Assembly (NCBI RefSeq): GCF_021310995.1
Contig: NZ_CP054150.1
Location: 868,001-932,000, forward strand
Direction: 5' to 3'
Length of the DNA: 64,000 bases
Source: Agrobacterium vaccinii
GTDB lineage: Bacteria; Pseudomonadota; Alphaproteobacteria; Rhizobiales; Rhizobiaceae
Both the position numbers and the translations under genes were made by a program. Under the pieces are notes generated by a model. The model did no database searches and was not told where the DNA came from. It was given only the letters and a program-made list of their open reading frames with translations. Positions 1 to 8,334 of the stretch are shown piece by piece; the first letter of the stretch is position 1, and each line of letters begins with the position of its first letter.

Positions 1-402
1 GCGGCCATTGCCGTTCTCGGCTTCGTGCAGGGCGCCTATATGACCGAGGTTCTGCGCGGCGCGATCCTTGCCATTCCGGCTGGCCAGATCGAAGCTGCGA
101 GGGCCTTCGGCATGTCGCCATTTCTGCGGTTCCGCCGCGTTGTGTTGCCCGCACTCATTCCCAATGCGCTGCCGGGGCTTGCCAATCTGTGGCTGGCGGT
201 GACCAAGGACAGCGCGCTGGTGGCCGTCGTCGGGTATCAGGAACTGGCACTGGCGACGCGTCTTGCTGGGGCCAGCACCAAGCAGTATTTCCTGTTCTTC
301 ATGGCGGCGGCGCTGTTGTATCTGGCGATTACGCTCGTCTCCAATCTCGTCTTTTCATTGATCGAGCGCCGGGTGCGGCGCGGTCAACCTGCGCTGGTTT
401 AG
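1..402 (+). CDS. Polar amino acid ABC transporter permease (5' truncated)
   Basis: The reading frame is open from the first base, so the N-terminus lies outside the window; 133 codons plus stop remain. It is the C-terminal half of a HisM/GlnP-type inner-membrane permease: the EAARAFGMS stretch (about residues 34-42 of the fragment) is the cytoplasmic loop that docks on the ATPase, followed by membrane segments and a basic tail. The next gene, a second permease of the same family, starts 9 nt after its stop, so the two probably form a heterodimeric channel. The substrate cannot be read from the sequence; see the downstream methyltransferase for a context-based guess. Confidence 0.9.
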   Translation, partial: AAIAVLGFVQGAYMTEVLRGAILAIPAGQIEAARAFGMSPFLRFRRVVLPALIPNALPGLANLWLAVTKDSALVAVVGYQELALATRLAGASTKQYFLFFMAAALLYLAITLVSNLVFSLIERRVRRGQPALV

Positions 403-411
403 GGGAAGATC

Positions 412-1101
412 ATGGACTTCTCCTGGCTCGAAAAATACTGGCCGCTGCTTTTATCCGGTGCCTATCAGACGGTCGCACTGCTGGTCATTTCCGTTGTCCT
501 CGGCTTCATTCTTGCCATCGGCCTTGCCTTTGCGCAGGTCAGCGGCGGCAGGCTGACGCGAGTGCTGGCGCGAGGGTATTGCACCTTCTTTCGCGGCACG
601 CCGTTGCTCATCCAGCTTTGGCTTCTCTATTACGGCGTCGGCTCTCTGCTGCCGATGATACCGGGCCTGCGCCAAAGCTTTATGTGGCCGGTCTTGCGGG
701 AAGGTTTCTTCTTCGCTGCCGTCAGCTTCACGCTGAACTATGCAGCCTATGAGGCCGAAGTCTTGCGCGGCGCGCTGCTGGCGGTGCCGAAGGGCGAGCT
801 TGAGGCGGGCCGGGCATTCGGCATGAGCCGTTTCACACTGATCCGCCGCATCTGGCTGCCGCGCGCCATCCGCATCGCCCTGCCGACCATTGCGGGCGAG
901 GTGGTGATGCAGCTGAAGGCAACGCCGCTAGCCTTCACCGTCACCGTCATGGACCTCTACGCCGTGGCCTACAAGGTGCGACAGGACACGCTGCTGGTTT
1001 ATGAGCCGCTGTTCGTCGTTACCATTTTCTATCTCATCCTAACCGCCATCATCGTGCGCTGTTTCGGCTTTGTCGAAGCGCAAGTGCCGCAGCGGCGGTA
1101 A
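412..1101 (+). CDS. Polar amino acid ABC transporter permease (HisM family)
   Basis: A 229-residue inner-membrane permease of usual length for the HisM/HisQ/GlnM family. Hydrophobic segments begin near residue 10, the FRGTPLLIQL motif is at about residue 64, and the EAAA-type docking loop appears as EAGRAFGMSRFTLIRR near residue 137. It starts 9 nt after the preceding permease stop and is followed 19 nt later by a homocysteine S-methyltransferase gene, so all three look like one operon. The periplasmic binding protein and ATPase are not in the window and probably lie upstream. Family assignment is firm; the substrate is unknown. Confidence 0.93.
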   Translation: MDFSWLEKYWPLLLSGAYQTVALLVISVVLGFILAIGLAFAQVSGGRLTRVLARGYCTFFRGTPLLIQLWLLYYGVGSLLPMIPGLRQSFMWPVLREGFFFAAVSFTLNYAAYEAEVLRGALLAVPKGELEAGRAFGMSRFTLIRRIWLPRAIRIALPTIAGEVVMQLKATPLAFTVTVMDLYAVAYKVRQDTLLVYEPLFVVTIFYLILTAIIVRCFGFVEAQVPQRR

Positions 1102-1120
1102 CATACCCAAGGAGTTCCAC

Positions 1121-2029
1121 ATGGGCGATATCCGTATTCTCGACGGCGGCATGAGCCGCGAATTGCAGCGGCTGGGCGCGCAGCTGAAACAGCCGGAATG
1201 GTCGGCCCTGGCGCTGATCGACACGCCAGACATCGTGCGCCAGGTCCATGTGGAGTTTATCGAGGCCGGTGCCGATGTGGTCACCACCAATTCCTACGCG
1301 CTGGTGCCGTTTCACATTGGTGAGGAACGCTTCCGTAGCGAAGGCGCATCGCTGATTGCGCTGTCAGGCAAGCTGGCCCGCGAAGCAGCCGATGTTGCTG
1401 GCCGCAAGGTTACCATCGCCGGTGGCCTGCCACCCATCTTCGGCTCCTACGAACCGCAGAATTTCGATCCCACCCGCGTGCAGGACTACCTCAAGGTGCT
1501 CGTGGAAAACCTCGCTCCCCATGTCGATGTCTGGCTGGGCGAAACGCTGAGCCTGATTGCCGAAGGCGAGGCGGTGCGTGAGGCGGTGGCTGGGACAGGC
1601 AAACCCTTCTGGGTGTCCTTCACGCTGAATGATGATGCTGCGCAGGTAGATGGCGGCGAATCGCAGCTTCGCTCCGGCGAAACCGTGCGCGCCGCCGCCG
1701 AATGGGCCGCCGGTTCAGGCGCTGCCGCGCTGCTGTTCAATTGCAGCAAACCGGAAGTCATGAAAGCCGCCGTCGAGACCGCCGCCTCCGTCTTCAAGGA
1801 CAAGGGCGTCTCCATTGACATCGGCGTCTATGCCAATGCCTTCGAAGGCGAGCAGGGCGATTCCGCCGCCAATGAAGGCCTGCACGGCACCCGCGCCGAC
1901 CTCACCGACGATGCCTATTCCCGCTTCGCCTGCGAATGGGCCAATGCCGGTGCGACGATGATCGGCGGTTGCTGCGGAATTGGCGCTGCGCATATTCATA
2001 CGGTTGCAGGTGCGCTTAGGGCGCGGTGA
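1121..2029 (+). CDS. Homocysteine S-methyltransferase family protein
   Basis: A 302-residue protein of the Zn-dependent methyltransferase family (MmuM/YitJ/BHMT). The three zinc-ligand cysteines are visible: C208 in FNCS and C284-C285 in GGCCG. Such enzymes move a methyl group from S-methylmethionine or a related donor to homocysteine, making methionine in the cytoplasm. The start at 1121 is chosen because AAGGAG precedes it at 1109-1114; an upstream in-frame start at 1070 would overlap the permease gene. Position at the end of an amino acid ABC transporter operon suggests uptake and use of S-methylmethionine or another methylated amino acid; this is inference from context. Confidence 0.9.
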   Translation: MGDIRILDGGMSRELQRLGAQLKQPEWSALALIDTPDIVRQVHVEFIEAGADVVTTNSYALVPFHIGEERFRSEGASLIALSGKLAREAADVAGRKVTIAGGLPPIFGSYEPQNFDPTRVQDYLKVLVENLAPHVDVWLGETLSLIAEGEAVREAVAGTGKPFWVSFTLNDDAAQVDGGESQLRSGETVRAAAEWAAGSGAAALLFNCSKPEVMKAAVETAASVFKDKGVSIDIGVYANAFEGEQGDSAANEGLHGTRADLTDDAYSRFACEWANAGATMIGGCCGIGAAHIHTVAGALRAR

Positions 2030-2042
2030 AGGCATTCCCATT

Positions 2043-2161
2043 CTCCGTCACCCCGCACTTGCTGCGGGGTCCAGCAAACGCGAGTCTGCGCGGCGTAGAA
2101 ATTTCTTTCAGCCCAAAGACTTGGGCTGACTGGATCCCGCATCGAGTGCGGGATGACGGAG
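2043..2161. repeat. Palindromic intergenic repeat with three hairpins
   Basis: A 119-bp element with 8-bp inverted ends (CTCCGTCA ... TGACGGAG). Inside are a hairpin built on CCCCGCA/TGCGGGG at the left, AGCCCAA/TTGGGCT in the middle (about 2110-2127) and TCCCGCA/TGCGGGA at the right. It resembles the dispersed palindromic units common between rhizobial genes. A second element of the same general design lies at 59062-59171. No gene is seen in the 189 bp between the methyltransferase and the GNAT gene apart from this repeat. Confidence 0.75.
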
Positions 2162-2218
2162 CCAGAAGCAAAGCCCCTACGAGCGGGCAATACATCAAGG
2201 CTTCACGTTCGGCGTCCG

Positions 2219-2695
2219 TCAAACGCTCGGAATGCTGAACACATCCACGCCTGCCACATCCTCTTCGATAAGCGTAAATCCCTGTTTCAGATAATAAGCT
2301 CGCTTGTCTGCCGTGGCACACAGGTAGCAGGTGTCGTAGCCCAGCGTCGCGACGTAAGCCCGACTGCGGGCAATCAGTAGTGCGGCGATGCCCTGTCGTC
2401 TGAACTCCGGTTCGACCCAAAGGGCTGCGATCCATGGGGCGTAGTCTGGCCGCTCATCGAGGTCGTTTTCGATGATGAGGACGGAGCCGATATAGCGGTC
2501 GTCATCATGGGCGACGAAGGCTGAGGGAATGCCGTCTTTTTCAAGCATCGGGTTGAGATGGGCGCGGTAGTCTTCGAGAGGGACACCGCTTTCGGTCCAC
2601 CATGCATTCCAACCTCGGTCCGCTATCGTATCTGCAAATGTCGGATAGTGTTTAAGATTGGAGATCTGCAAAAGCCCGTCCTCTTTCTGAATCAA
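2219..2695 (-). CDS. GNAT family N-acetyltransferase
   Basis: A 158-residue protein with the GNAT fold. The acetyl-CoA binding signature is visible near residue 95 as RRQGIAALLIARS, after the strand WIAALWVEPEFR. The C-terminal part, with YLKQGFTLIEED, fits the last strands of the fold. The substrate is not predictable. The frame opens with TTG at 2695; a second TTG at 2671 sits 8 nt after GAGG and is an equally good start. It lies downstream of mgtE on the same strand, separated by a GC-rich hairpin, so it may be transcribed separately. Confidence 0.8.
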   Translation of the reverse strand: MIQKEDGLLQISNLKHYPTFADTIADRGWNAWWTESGVPLEDYRAHLNPMLEKDGIPSAFVAHDDDRYIGSVLIIENDLDERPDYAPWIAALWVEPEFRRQGIAALLIARSRAYVATLGYDTCYLCATADKRAYYLKQGFTLIEEDVAGVDVFSIPSV

Positions 2696-2740
2696 AGTCG
2701 CATTGTAAGGTTACAAGCTTTTGAAAAGGCAAGGCAAGAG

Positions 2741-2773
2741 GCCGGTCGCATGCGAGTTGCGACCGGCTTTTTT
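2741..2773 (+). terminator. Terminator-like hairpin between mgtE and the GNAT gene
   Basis: A perfect 10-bp stem (2741-2750 with 2758-2767, GCCGGTCGCA) and 7-nt loop are followed by six T on the plus strand. Both flanking genes are on the minus strand, where the stem is preceded by A and followed by CTCTTGCC, so the T tract faces the direction with no known gene. It may still stop mgtE transcripts poorly, or end an antisense transcript. Confidence 0.5.
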
Positions 2774-2782
2774 GAGATGGGC

Positions 2783-4156
2783 TTAAAGCAGCGTCCCGCT
2801 CAAGATCGCCAGTGCCACCGAGAAGTAGATGACGAGGCCGCTCACATCCACCAGTGTTGCCACGAAGGGAGCAGAAGCGCTGGCGGGGTCGAGGCGGAGG
2901 CGTTGCAGCAGGAAGGGCAGCATGGAGCCTGCGAGCGAGCCGAAGGTCACGATGCCGATGAGGGCGCAGAAGACGGTGAAGCCGACCAGAAGCCAGTGTT
3001 CGCCGTAATCGTAAAAACCAGCCTGCTGCCAGATGGTGAGCCGCAGGAAGCCGATGGCGCCAAGGATGGCACCGAGCGTCAGGCCTGTTGGCAGTTCACG
3101 CAGCAGCACCTTCCACCAGTCGGAGAGCTTCAGTTCGCCCAGCGCCAGCGCCCGGATGATGAGCGATGTGGCCTGCGAACCGGAGTTGCCGCCTGACGAC
3201 ATGATGAGCGGGATGAACAGCGTCAGCACCACGGCCTTTTCCAGCTCCCCCTCGAAATGCTGCATGGCGCTGGCCGTCAGCATTTCGCCGAGGAAGAGGG
3301 CGGACAGCCAGCCGGCGCGTTTGCGGATCATGTCCATAAAGCCCATCGTCATATAGGGCTTGCCGAGTGCTTCCATACCGCCGAACTTATGTGCGTCTTC
3401 CGTCGTATCGGCAATCATGGTGTCGATGACGTCATCCACCGTGACGATGCCGAGAATGTGGACGTGCTCATCCACGACAGGAATGGCCAGAAGGTCATGC
3501 TTGCGGATGAGGCGTGCGACATCCTCCTGCGACATCATGGGGTCGGCATAGGTGATGCCTTCCTTGGATGCGACGGTGAGGATGGATGCGGTGGGCTCGC
3601 CCGTCACGAGGCTGCGCAGGGTGACGACCTTGGTCAGCGTTCCGTCTTCGGCCAGTACATAGATGGCGTAGACGGTTTCGCGGGAACGTTCGACGATGCG
3701 GATATGCGCGAGGGTCTGCTCCACCGTCCAGCGGTCCGGCACGCTGACGAACTCCGTGGTCATCATGGAGCCAGCCGTGCGGGGCGGATAGGTCATCAGG
3801 TGCTGAATGGCGGTGGCCGTTGCACGGTCCAGCCGGGAAAAAAGCTTAGCGCGTGGCTCGTCGTCCATCTCGGCCATCACGTCTGCAACGCGGTCATCCG
3901 ACATGAGGTTGACGAAGCGGGCAGCCTGTTCCAGCGGTATCAAGGCGATGATCTCGGCTGCATGATGCAGTTCTGGGCGATCCAGAACGGCAACGGCTTT
4001 TGCCTGGGGCAGTTTCAGCAAAGCATCGACAGCTTCAGGCACGTCGAGCGTGTTCAACTGATCGACGCGTTCTGCAATGGTGGTTGGGCCAATGCTACCG
4101 CTGCGCAAAATGCGGGCAGCCTTGCTGGCTCTTTCAGAGAGGTTGTGAAAGTTCAT
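2783..4156 (-). CDS. mgtE: Magnesium transporter MgtE
   Basis: A 457-residue protein with the full MgtE order: N-terminal superhelical domain (about residues 30-130), two CBS motifs (about 135-255) that sense Mg2+ in the cytoplasm, and a C-terminal membrane domain of about five segments (about 280-455). The pore-side motif SSGGNSGSQATSLIIRALAL (about 325-345) is characteristic. It imports Mg2+, possibly also Co2+. ATG at 4156 follows AAGGTGAG at 5 nt. The leader can fold so that this ribosome binding site is paired (see 4161-4206), pointing to translational control, plausibly by Mg2+. Confidence 0.95.
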   Translation of the reverse strand: MNFHNLSERASKAARILRSGSIGPTTIAERVDQLNTLDVPEAVDALLKLPQAKAVAVLDRPELHHAAEIIALIPLEQAARFVNLMSDDRVADVMAEMDDEPRAKLFSRLDRATATAIQHLMTYPPRTAGSMMTTEFVSVPDRWTVEQTLAHIRIVERSRETVYAIYVLAEDGTLTKVVTLRSLVTGEPTASILTVASKEGITYADPMMSQEDVARLIRKHDLLAIPVVDEHVHILGIVTVDDVIDTMIADTTEDAHKFGGMEALGKPYMTMGFMDMIRKRAGWLSALFLGEMLTASAMQHFEGELEKAVVLTLFIPLIMSSGGNSGSQATSLIIRALALGELKLSDWWKVLLRELPTGLTLGAILGAIGFLRLTIWQQAGFYDYGEHWLLVGFTVFCALIGIVTFGSLAGSMLPFLLQRLRLDPASASAPFVATLVDVSGLVIYFSVALAILSGTLL

Positions 4157-4160
4157 GATT

Positions 4161-4206
4161 GCTCACCTTCCAGTCGATCCGCCGATCACGGCGGAACGTG
4201 GTGAGC
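4161..4206 (-). promoter_or_regulatory. mgtE leader structure that pairs the ribosome binding site
   Basis: On the minus strand, GCTCACC (4206-4200) is exactly complementary to GGTGAGC (4167-4161), which contains the mgtE Shine-Dalgarno sequence. The helix encloses a second perfect hairpin, TCCGCCG-TGAT-CGGCGGA (4195-4178). Farther upstream, weaker stems such as GCCG-AACA-CGGC are present, so roughly 120 nt of leader may be structured. I do not recognise a known Mg2+ riboswitch class. The rest of the 290-bp gap to 4446 shows nothing else. Confidence 0.5.
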
Positions 4207-4446
4207 CGACAGGAGTCAGATCAGTGCACGTCTCGCCGTGTTCGGCAAAGGCAATCGACTACTACTGTCGCTAGACATCTAATGATGCTCCGTGGATATC
4301 TGCGCCAGATCGATGGCTTGACCTGCGCATGTGCTATCTGTTGCGCCCGAAAAAAGGCCGAGTCAAGCAGGGCAAATATGAAATTTTGGCAAGGTAGATA
4401 TTCAGGCCTAAAGACGCGCTTTAGAGGTTTTTAAAGCGCCATGAAA

Positions 4447-5697
4447 TCAAGCCGTTAACGCCGCCTTCTCGCGTCGTTCCAGCACCACGGCCACGGCAAA
4501 TACGATGAGGCCGCCCAGCGATAGAACCGCGCCGATATATCCCGTCGACGCATAGCCGTAACCCATGGCGATGACGAGACCGCCGAGCCATGCGCCGAGT
4601 GCGTTGGCGATGTTGAAGGCGGAGTGGTTGGAGGCGGCGGCGAGCGTCTGGGCGTCGGCGGCCACATCCATCAGGCGTGTCTGGACCGCAGGGCAGGCGG
4701 CAAAGCCGCAGCCGATGAGGAAGACGCACAGGCACAGCATGTAAGGATTATGGGCGGTGAGGCTGAAAAGCGCCATGAGCAGCACATTGAGCGCCAGCAT
4801 GCCGCCGATGGTGCCGTTGAGCGACCAATCCGCAAGGCGTGAGCCGACGACATTGCCCACATTCATGCCGATGCCGAACAGCGCCAGAACGAGCGAGACC
4901 GAAGACACGGGCATCATCGCAACATCGGTCGTGGTTTTGGCTATGTAGCTGAAGACGGAGAACATGCCGCCGAAACCGACCGAGGCAACGGCCAGTGTCA
5001 GCCAGACCTGCACGCGTCTGAAGGCGCCGAGTTCACGCCAGATGCTGGCACCTTCCTGCACCTTGTCGCGGGGCTGGAAAAGCCACAGCAGCACCACGGT
5101 CAACAGTGCAATGCCGCCCACCATCATGAAGGCTGCGCGCCAGGAAAACATCTGGCCAAAAAAGGTGGCAAGCGGGGTTCCGAGCAGTGTCGCGATGGTG
5201 AGGCCCAGCATGACGCGGCCCACAGCGCGGGCGCGTTTGTGAATCGGCGCCATGGACGCCGCCACCAACGCTGCCACGCCAAAATAGGCACCGTGCGGCA
5301 GGCCGGTGATGAACCGCAGTGCCGTGAAGGTGGCGAAGTCAGGCGCGATGGCGCTGAGAATATTGCCCGCCGCAAAGAGGCTCATCAATGCCAGCAGAAG
5401 CACGCGTCGTGTCATGCGGGCGGCAAGGACGGCGATGATGGGCGCGCCGATGACGACGCCAATCGCATAGGCGGCAATGACATATCCTGCCTGCGGAACG
5501 GTAACGCCGTAGGTGGTGGCGACATCCGGCAGAAGACCCATGATCGCAAATTCACCCGTGCCGATGCCAAAGCCACCGGCGGCAAGCGCCAGTTCGATCA
5601 ATGTAATGGAAAGAGGGGTAAGTGCTGCTGTCGATACTGGTGCAACGGGCGTTGCAGCCGCGTCTGCGCGGATTTCGGAGTTAAGTATCTGGGTCAT
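4447..5697 (-). CDS. MFS transporter (AraJ/YdhP-like drug or sugar exporter)
   Basis: A 416-residue, twelve-segment major facilitator protein. After a short cytoplasmic tail, the first segment carries GGFGIGTGEFAIMGLLPDVA, the opening of the DHA1 subfamily that includes E. coli AraJ and YdhP. The motif-A region between segments 2 and 3 is AARMTRRVLLL. It probably exports a small molecule by proton antiport; the substrate is unknown. ATG at 5697 is about 22 nt downstream of a strong hairpin with a T tract, which makes attenuation in the leader likely (see 5719-5820). The gene stands alone. Confidence 0.88.
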   Translation of the reverse strand: MTQILNSEIRADAAATPVAPVSTAALTPLSITLIELALAAGGFGIGTGEFAIMGLLPDVATTYGVTVPQAGYVIAAYAIGVVIGAPIIAVLAARMTRRVLLLALMSLFAAGNILSAIAPDFATFTALRFITGLPHGAYFGVAALVAASMAPIHKRARAVGRVMLGLTIATLLGTPLATFFGQMFSWRAAFMMVGGIALLTVVLLWLFQPRDKVQEGASIWRELGAFRRVQVWLTLAVASVGFGGMFSVFSYIAKTTTDVAMMPVSSVSLVLALFGIGMNVGNVVGSRLADWSLNGTIGGMLALNVLLMALFSLTAHNPYMLCLCVFLIGCGFAACPAVQTRLMDVAADAQTLAAASNHSAFNIANALGAWLGGLVIAMGYGYASTGYIGAVLSLGGLIVFAVAVVLERREKAALTA

Positions 5698-5718
5698 GAT
5701 TTCTGCGGTGAAACGAGC

Positions 5719-5820
5719 AAAAAAAAGGGCAAGACCGAGGTCTCGGCCTGCCCTGACTGGAGTTATGTGGCCACCAAAATGACCTTATCTCCACGCATAG
5801 CACAGGCTTGTGCGTTGCGG
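5719..5820 (-). promoter_or_regulatory. Structured leader with terminator-like hairpin before the MFS gene
   Basis: Read on the minus strand: a two-part stem CCGCA-AC-GCACA-AGCC-TGTGC-TA-TGCG-T-GG (5820-5791), about 37 nt of linker, then a GC-rich hairpin whose base is GGGCA/TGCCC (5753-5727) followed by eight T (5726-5719). The T tract ends about 21 nt before the MFS start codon. This layout, a folded domain followed by a terminator just before a transporter gene, is that of a riboswitch or attenuator, or of a small RNA ending before the gene. I recognise no known class. Confidence 0.45.
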
Positions 5821-5929
5821 TAGTCTCTGATTCGGCAAAATATTCGACTCACGCAAAGGTGTACGGAACGGAACGTTCGCTATTCCATTTAGGTCGCGCG
5901 CATGGGCGCAACGGGGGCTGGACAATCAT

Positions 5930-6841
5930 ATGAAGTTGGTTGCGATTTTTAACCGCGATGGCGGGACCTTCAAGACCACGGATATGGATGCATTCTGCGA
6001 ACACGCACGAACGGTTTTCCAGGCTGCGGGACACGACATCGAATGCCGTCTGGTGTCCGGCAAGGACATCGTTGAGGAAATGGAACGCACTGCCGATGAC
6101 AAAGGGCTGGATGGCCTGATTGCAGGCGGTGGCGACGGCACCATCTCAGCCGCTGCAGGCATTGCCTGGAAGCACGGCATTGCGCTGGGCGTGGTGCCCG
6201 CCGGAACCATGAACCTGTTTGCCCGCTCTCTGAAACTGCCGCTGGATATCTGGCAGGCGGTGGATACGCTGGCGCTGGGGCATGTCGAGAATGTCGATAT
6301 TGCCAGCGCCAATGGACGGCCCTTCGTGCACCAGTTTTCCGCAGGCCTGCATGCCCGCATGGTGCGCTACCGTGACCAGATGGAATATGCTTCACGGCTG
6401 GGCAAGATCAGGGCGAATATTCGTGCAGCCATCGGTGTGGTTTTCAACCCGCCGAAGTTCGACATGGAATTTACCGTTGACGGGAAAACCCAGCACCGCC
6501 GCGCCTGCGCCATTTCCGCATCCAACAACGAATTCGGGCAAAGCCCGCTGCTGGTCGCCGACGATATCACACAGGGGAAGCTCGGGCTTTATATCGCCGA
6601 GGCGTTGACGCCCTCTGGCGTCATGGGTCTTGCCATCGATATTCTGCGCGGCAAGCTGAAGGAAAATGCGGCGGTGACGGCCATGGCCGTGACGAATGCC
6701 GATCTGCATTTTCCCAAGCGGCATGGTGAGGTGAAATGCGTGATCGACGGCGAATTGCTGCCAATGAAACGCGATGTCACGCTGAAAATCCATGCTGGCG
6801 AACTGAAAGTCATCGTTCCCAAAGACTTCACAAGCCACTGA
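5930..6841 (+). CDS. Diacylglycerol kinase family lipid kinase
   Basis: A 303-residue protein of the DAGK catalytic family (COG1597). The nucleotide-binding motif GGGDGTISAAAG (about residues 66-77) and the downstream GVVPAGTMNLFARSL (about 87-101) are the family signatures. The C-terminal half is the beta-rich lid domain ending in DGELLPMKRDVTLKI. Members phosphorylate diacylglycerol, sphingoid bases or other lipid alcohols at the inner membrane. ATG at 5930 is supported by the family-like start MKLVAIFNRDGG. It is divergent from the MFS gene, 231 bp away. The exact lipid is unknown. Confidence 0.88.
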   Translation: MKLVAIFNRDGGTFKTTDMDAFCEHARTVFQAAGHDIECRLVSGKDIVEEMERTADDKGLDGLIAGGGDGTISAAAGIAWKHGIALGVVPAGTMNLFARSLKLPLDIWQAVDTLALGHVENVDIASANGRPFVHQFSAGLHARMVRYRDQMEYASRLGKIRANIRAAIGVVFNPPKFDMEFTVDGKTQHRRACAISASNNEFGQSPLLVADDITQGKLGLYIAEALTPSGVMGLAIDILRGKLKENAAVTAMAVTNADLHFPKRHGEVKCVIDGELLPMKRDVTLKIHAGELKVIVPKDFTSH

Positions 6842-6958
6842 TATCATTGGCTGAGTGCCTATGCCGAAAGACCCGTTGGTTGCCTGGCAGCAGCCTTGCA
6901 AAATGCTGCCGCGCCCTCCATGCTGCGCTCCTATGAGTCAATGGGAGTGCATGCCGCG

Positions 6959-8329
6959 ATGAATGAAAATGCCGGGACGATATCCAACCTCGCCGCCATC
7001 GACGCCGCTCACCACCTGCATCCCTTTTCCGACATGGGCAAGCTGAACGCCACGGGCACGCGCATCATCGAGCGGGCGGAAGGCGTGTTCATCTATGACA
7101 GCACCGGAAAGAAGTATCTGGACGCCTTCGCCGGTCTGTGGTGCGTCAACATCGGCTACGGCAGGCGTGAGATTTCCGATGCCGTTTTCCGGCAGATGAA
7201 TGAGCTGCCCTACTACAACGCCTTCTTCGGCACGACGACGCCTCCGGCGACCCTTCTGGCGCAGAAAATAACCGCCCATGCCGGGCCGAACATGAACCAC
7301 GTGTTCTTCACCAATTCCGGCTCCGAGGCCACTGACACGTGGTTTCGCATGGCGCGGGTTTACTGGAAGGCGCTGGGGCACCCGACGAAAACACACGTCA
7401 TTGCAAGGCGAAATGGCTATCACGGCTCCACTGTGGCGGGCGCCTCTTTGGGCGGCATGACGTGGATGCACGAGCAGGGCAATCTACCCATCGAAGGCGT
7501 GTCGCATATCGGCCAGCCCTACTGGTATGTCGAAGGCAGTGATCTTTCGCCTGCCGAATTCGGGCTGAAAGTCGCGCGGCAACTCGAAGCGAAGATAGAC
7601 GAGCTGGGCGAAGACAATGTCGCGGCCTTCGTGGCCGAACCTATTCAAGGGGCGGGCGGGGTCATCGTGCCGCCGGACACCTATTGGCCGGAAATCGCGC
7701 GGATCTGCAAGGCGCGCAACATTCTGCTGGTCTCCGACGAGGTGATCTGCGGCTTCGGGCGGCTGGGCTCATGGTTCGGTTATCAGCACTTCGGTTATGA
7801 GCCCGATCTGGCACCCATTGCGAAAGGGCTTTCATCCGGTTACCTGCCGATCGGTGGCGTTCTGGTCTCGGACCGTGTGGCCGAGGTGATGCTGACAAAG
7901 GTGGGTGATTTCAACCACGGCTTCACCTATTCCGGCCACCCCGTCTGTGCCGCCGCTGCACTTGAAAATCTCCGCATCATCGAGGACGAGGGACTGGTGG
8001 AGCGGGTGCGCGACGAGATCGGCCCCTATTTCCGACAGGGATGGGAAAGCCTGGCCGACCATGAAACGGTGGGCGAGGCGGTCAACGTCGGTCTCATCGG
8101 CGGGCTGCAACTGACGGCGGACAAGGCCACGCGCAGGCGGTACGACAAGCCGGACGATATCGGCGCTCTGGTGCGCAATCATTGCCTGGAAAACGGGCTG
8201 GTCATGCGTGCCACCGGCGACCGCATGCTGGCATCGCCTGCCTTTACCATCAGCCGGTCGGAGGTGGACCAGATCATCGAAACACTGCGCAAGGGGCTGG
8301 ACCACCTTCGCGATACAATAAAGGTTTGA
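6959..8329 (+). CDS. Class III PLP-dependent aminotransferase (omega-amino acid/amine type)
   Basis: A 456-residue fold-type I aminotransferase. Visible are TNSGSEATDTW (phosphate cup), the SDEVICGFGRLGSWF stretch carrying the Asp that contacts the PLP nitrogen, and the Schiff-base lysine in APIAKGLSSGYLPIGG. It resembles omega-amino acid:pyruvate and putrescine aminotransferases; the amino donor cannot be decided. The start at 6959 gives a family-like length, with GGAG 11 nt before; in-frame ATGs at 6920 and 6941 are alternatives. The stop overlaps the region of the OsmC gene start, so the two are co-translated. Confidence 0.88.
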   Translation: MNENAGTISNLAAIDAAHHLHPFSDMGKLNATGTRIIERAEGVFIYDSTGKKYLDAFAGLWCVNIGYGRREISDAVFRQMNELPYYNAFFGTTTPPATLLAQKITAHAGPNMNHVFFTNSGSEATDTWFRMARVYWKALGHPTKTHVIARRNGYHGSTVAGASLGGMTWMHEQGNLPIEGVSHIGQPYWYVEGSDLSPAEFGLKVARQLEAKIDELGEDNVAAFVAEPIQGAGGVIVPPDTYWPEIARICKARNILLVSDEVICGFGRLGSWFGYQHFGYEPDLAPIAKGLSSGYLPIGGVLVSDRVAEVMLTKVGDFNHGFTYSGHPVCAAAALENLRIIEDEGLVERVRDEIGPYFRQGWESLADHETVGEAVNVGLIGGLQLTADKATRRRYDKPDDIGALVRNHCLENGLVMRATGDRMLASPAFTISRSEVDQIIETLRKGLDHLRDTIKV

Positions 8330-8334
8330 AAGAC

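Noticed and set aside
2026..2238. Short open frames across the repeat at 2.04-2.16 kb
   Set aside because: They are translations of the palindromic repeat and have no ribosome binding site or family match.
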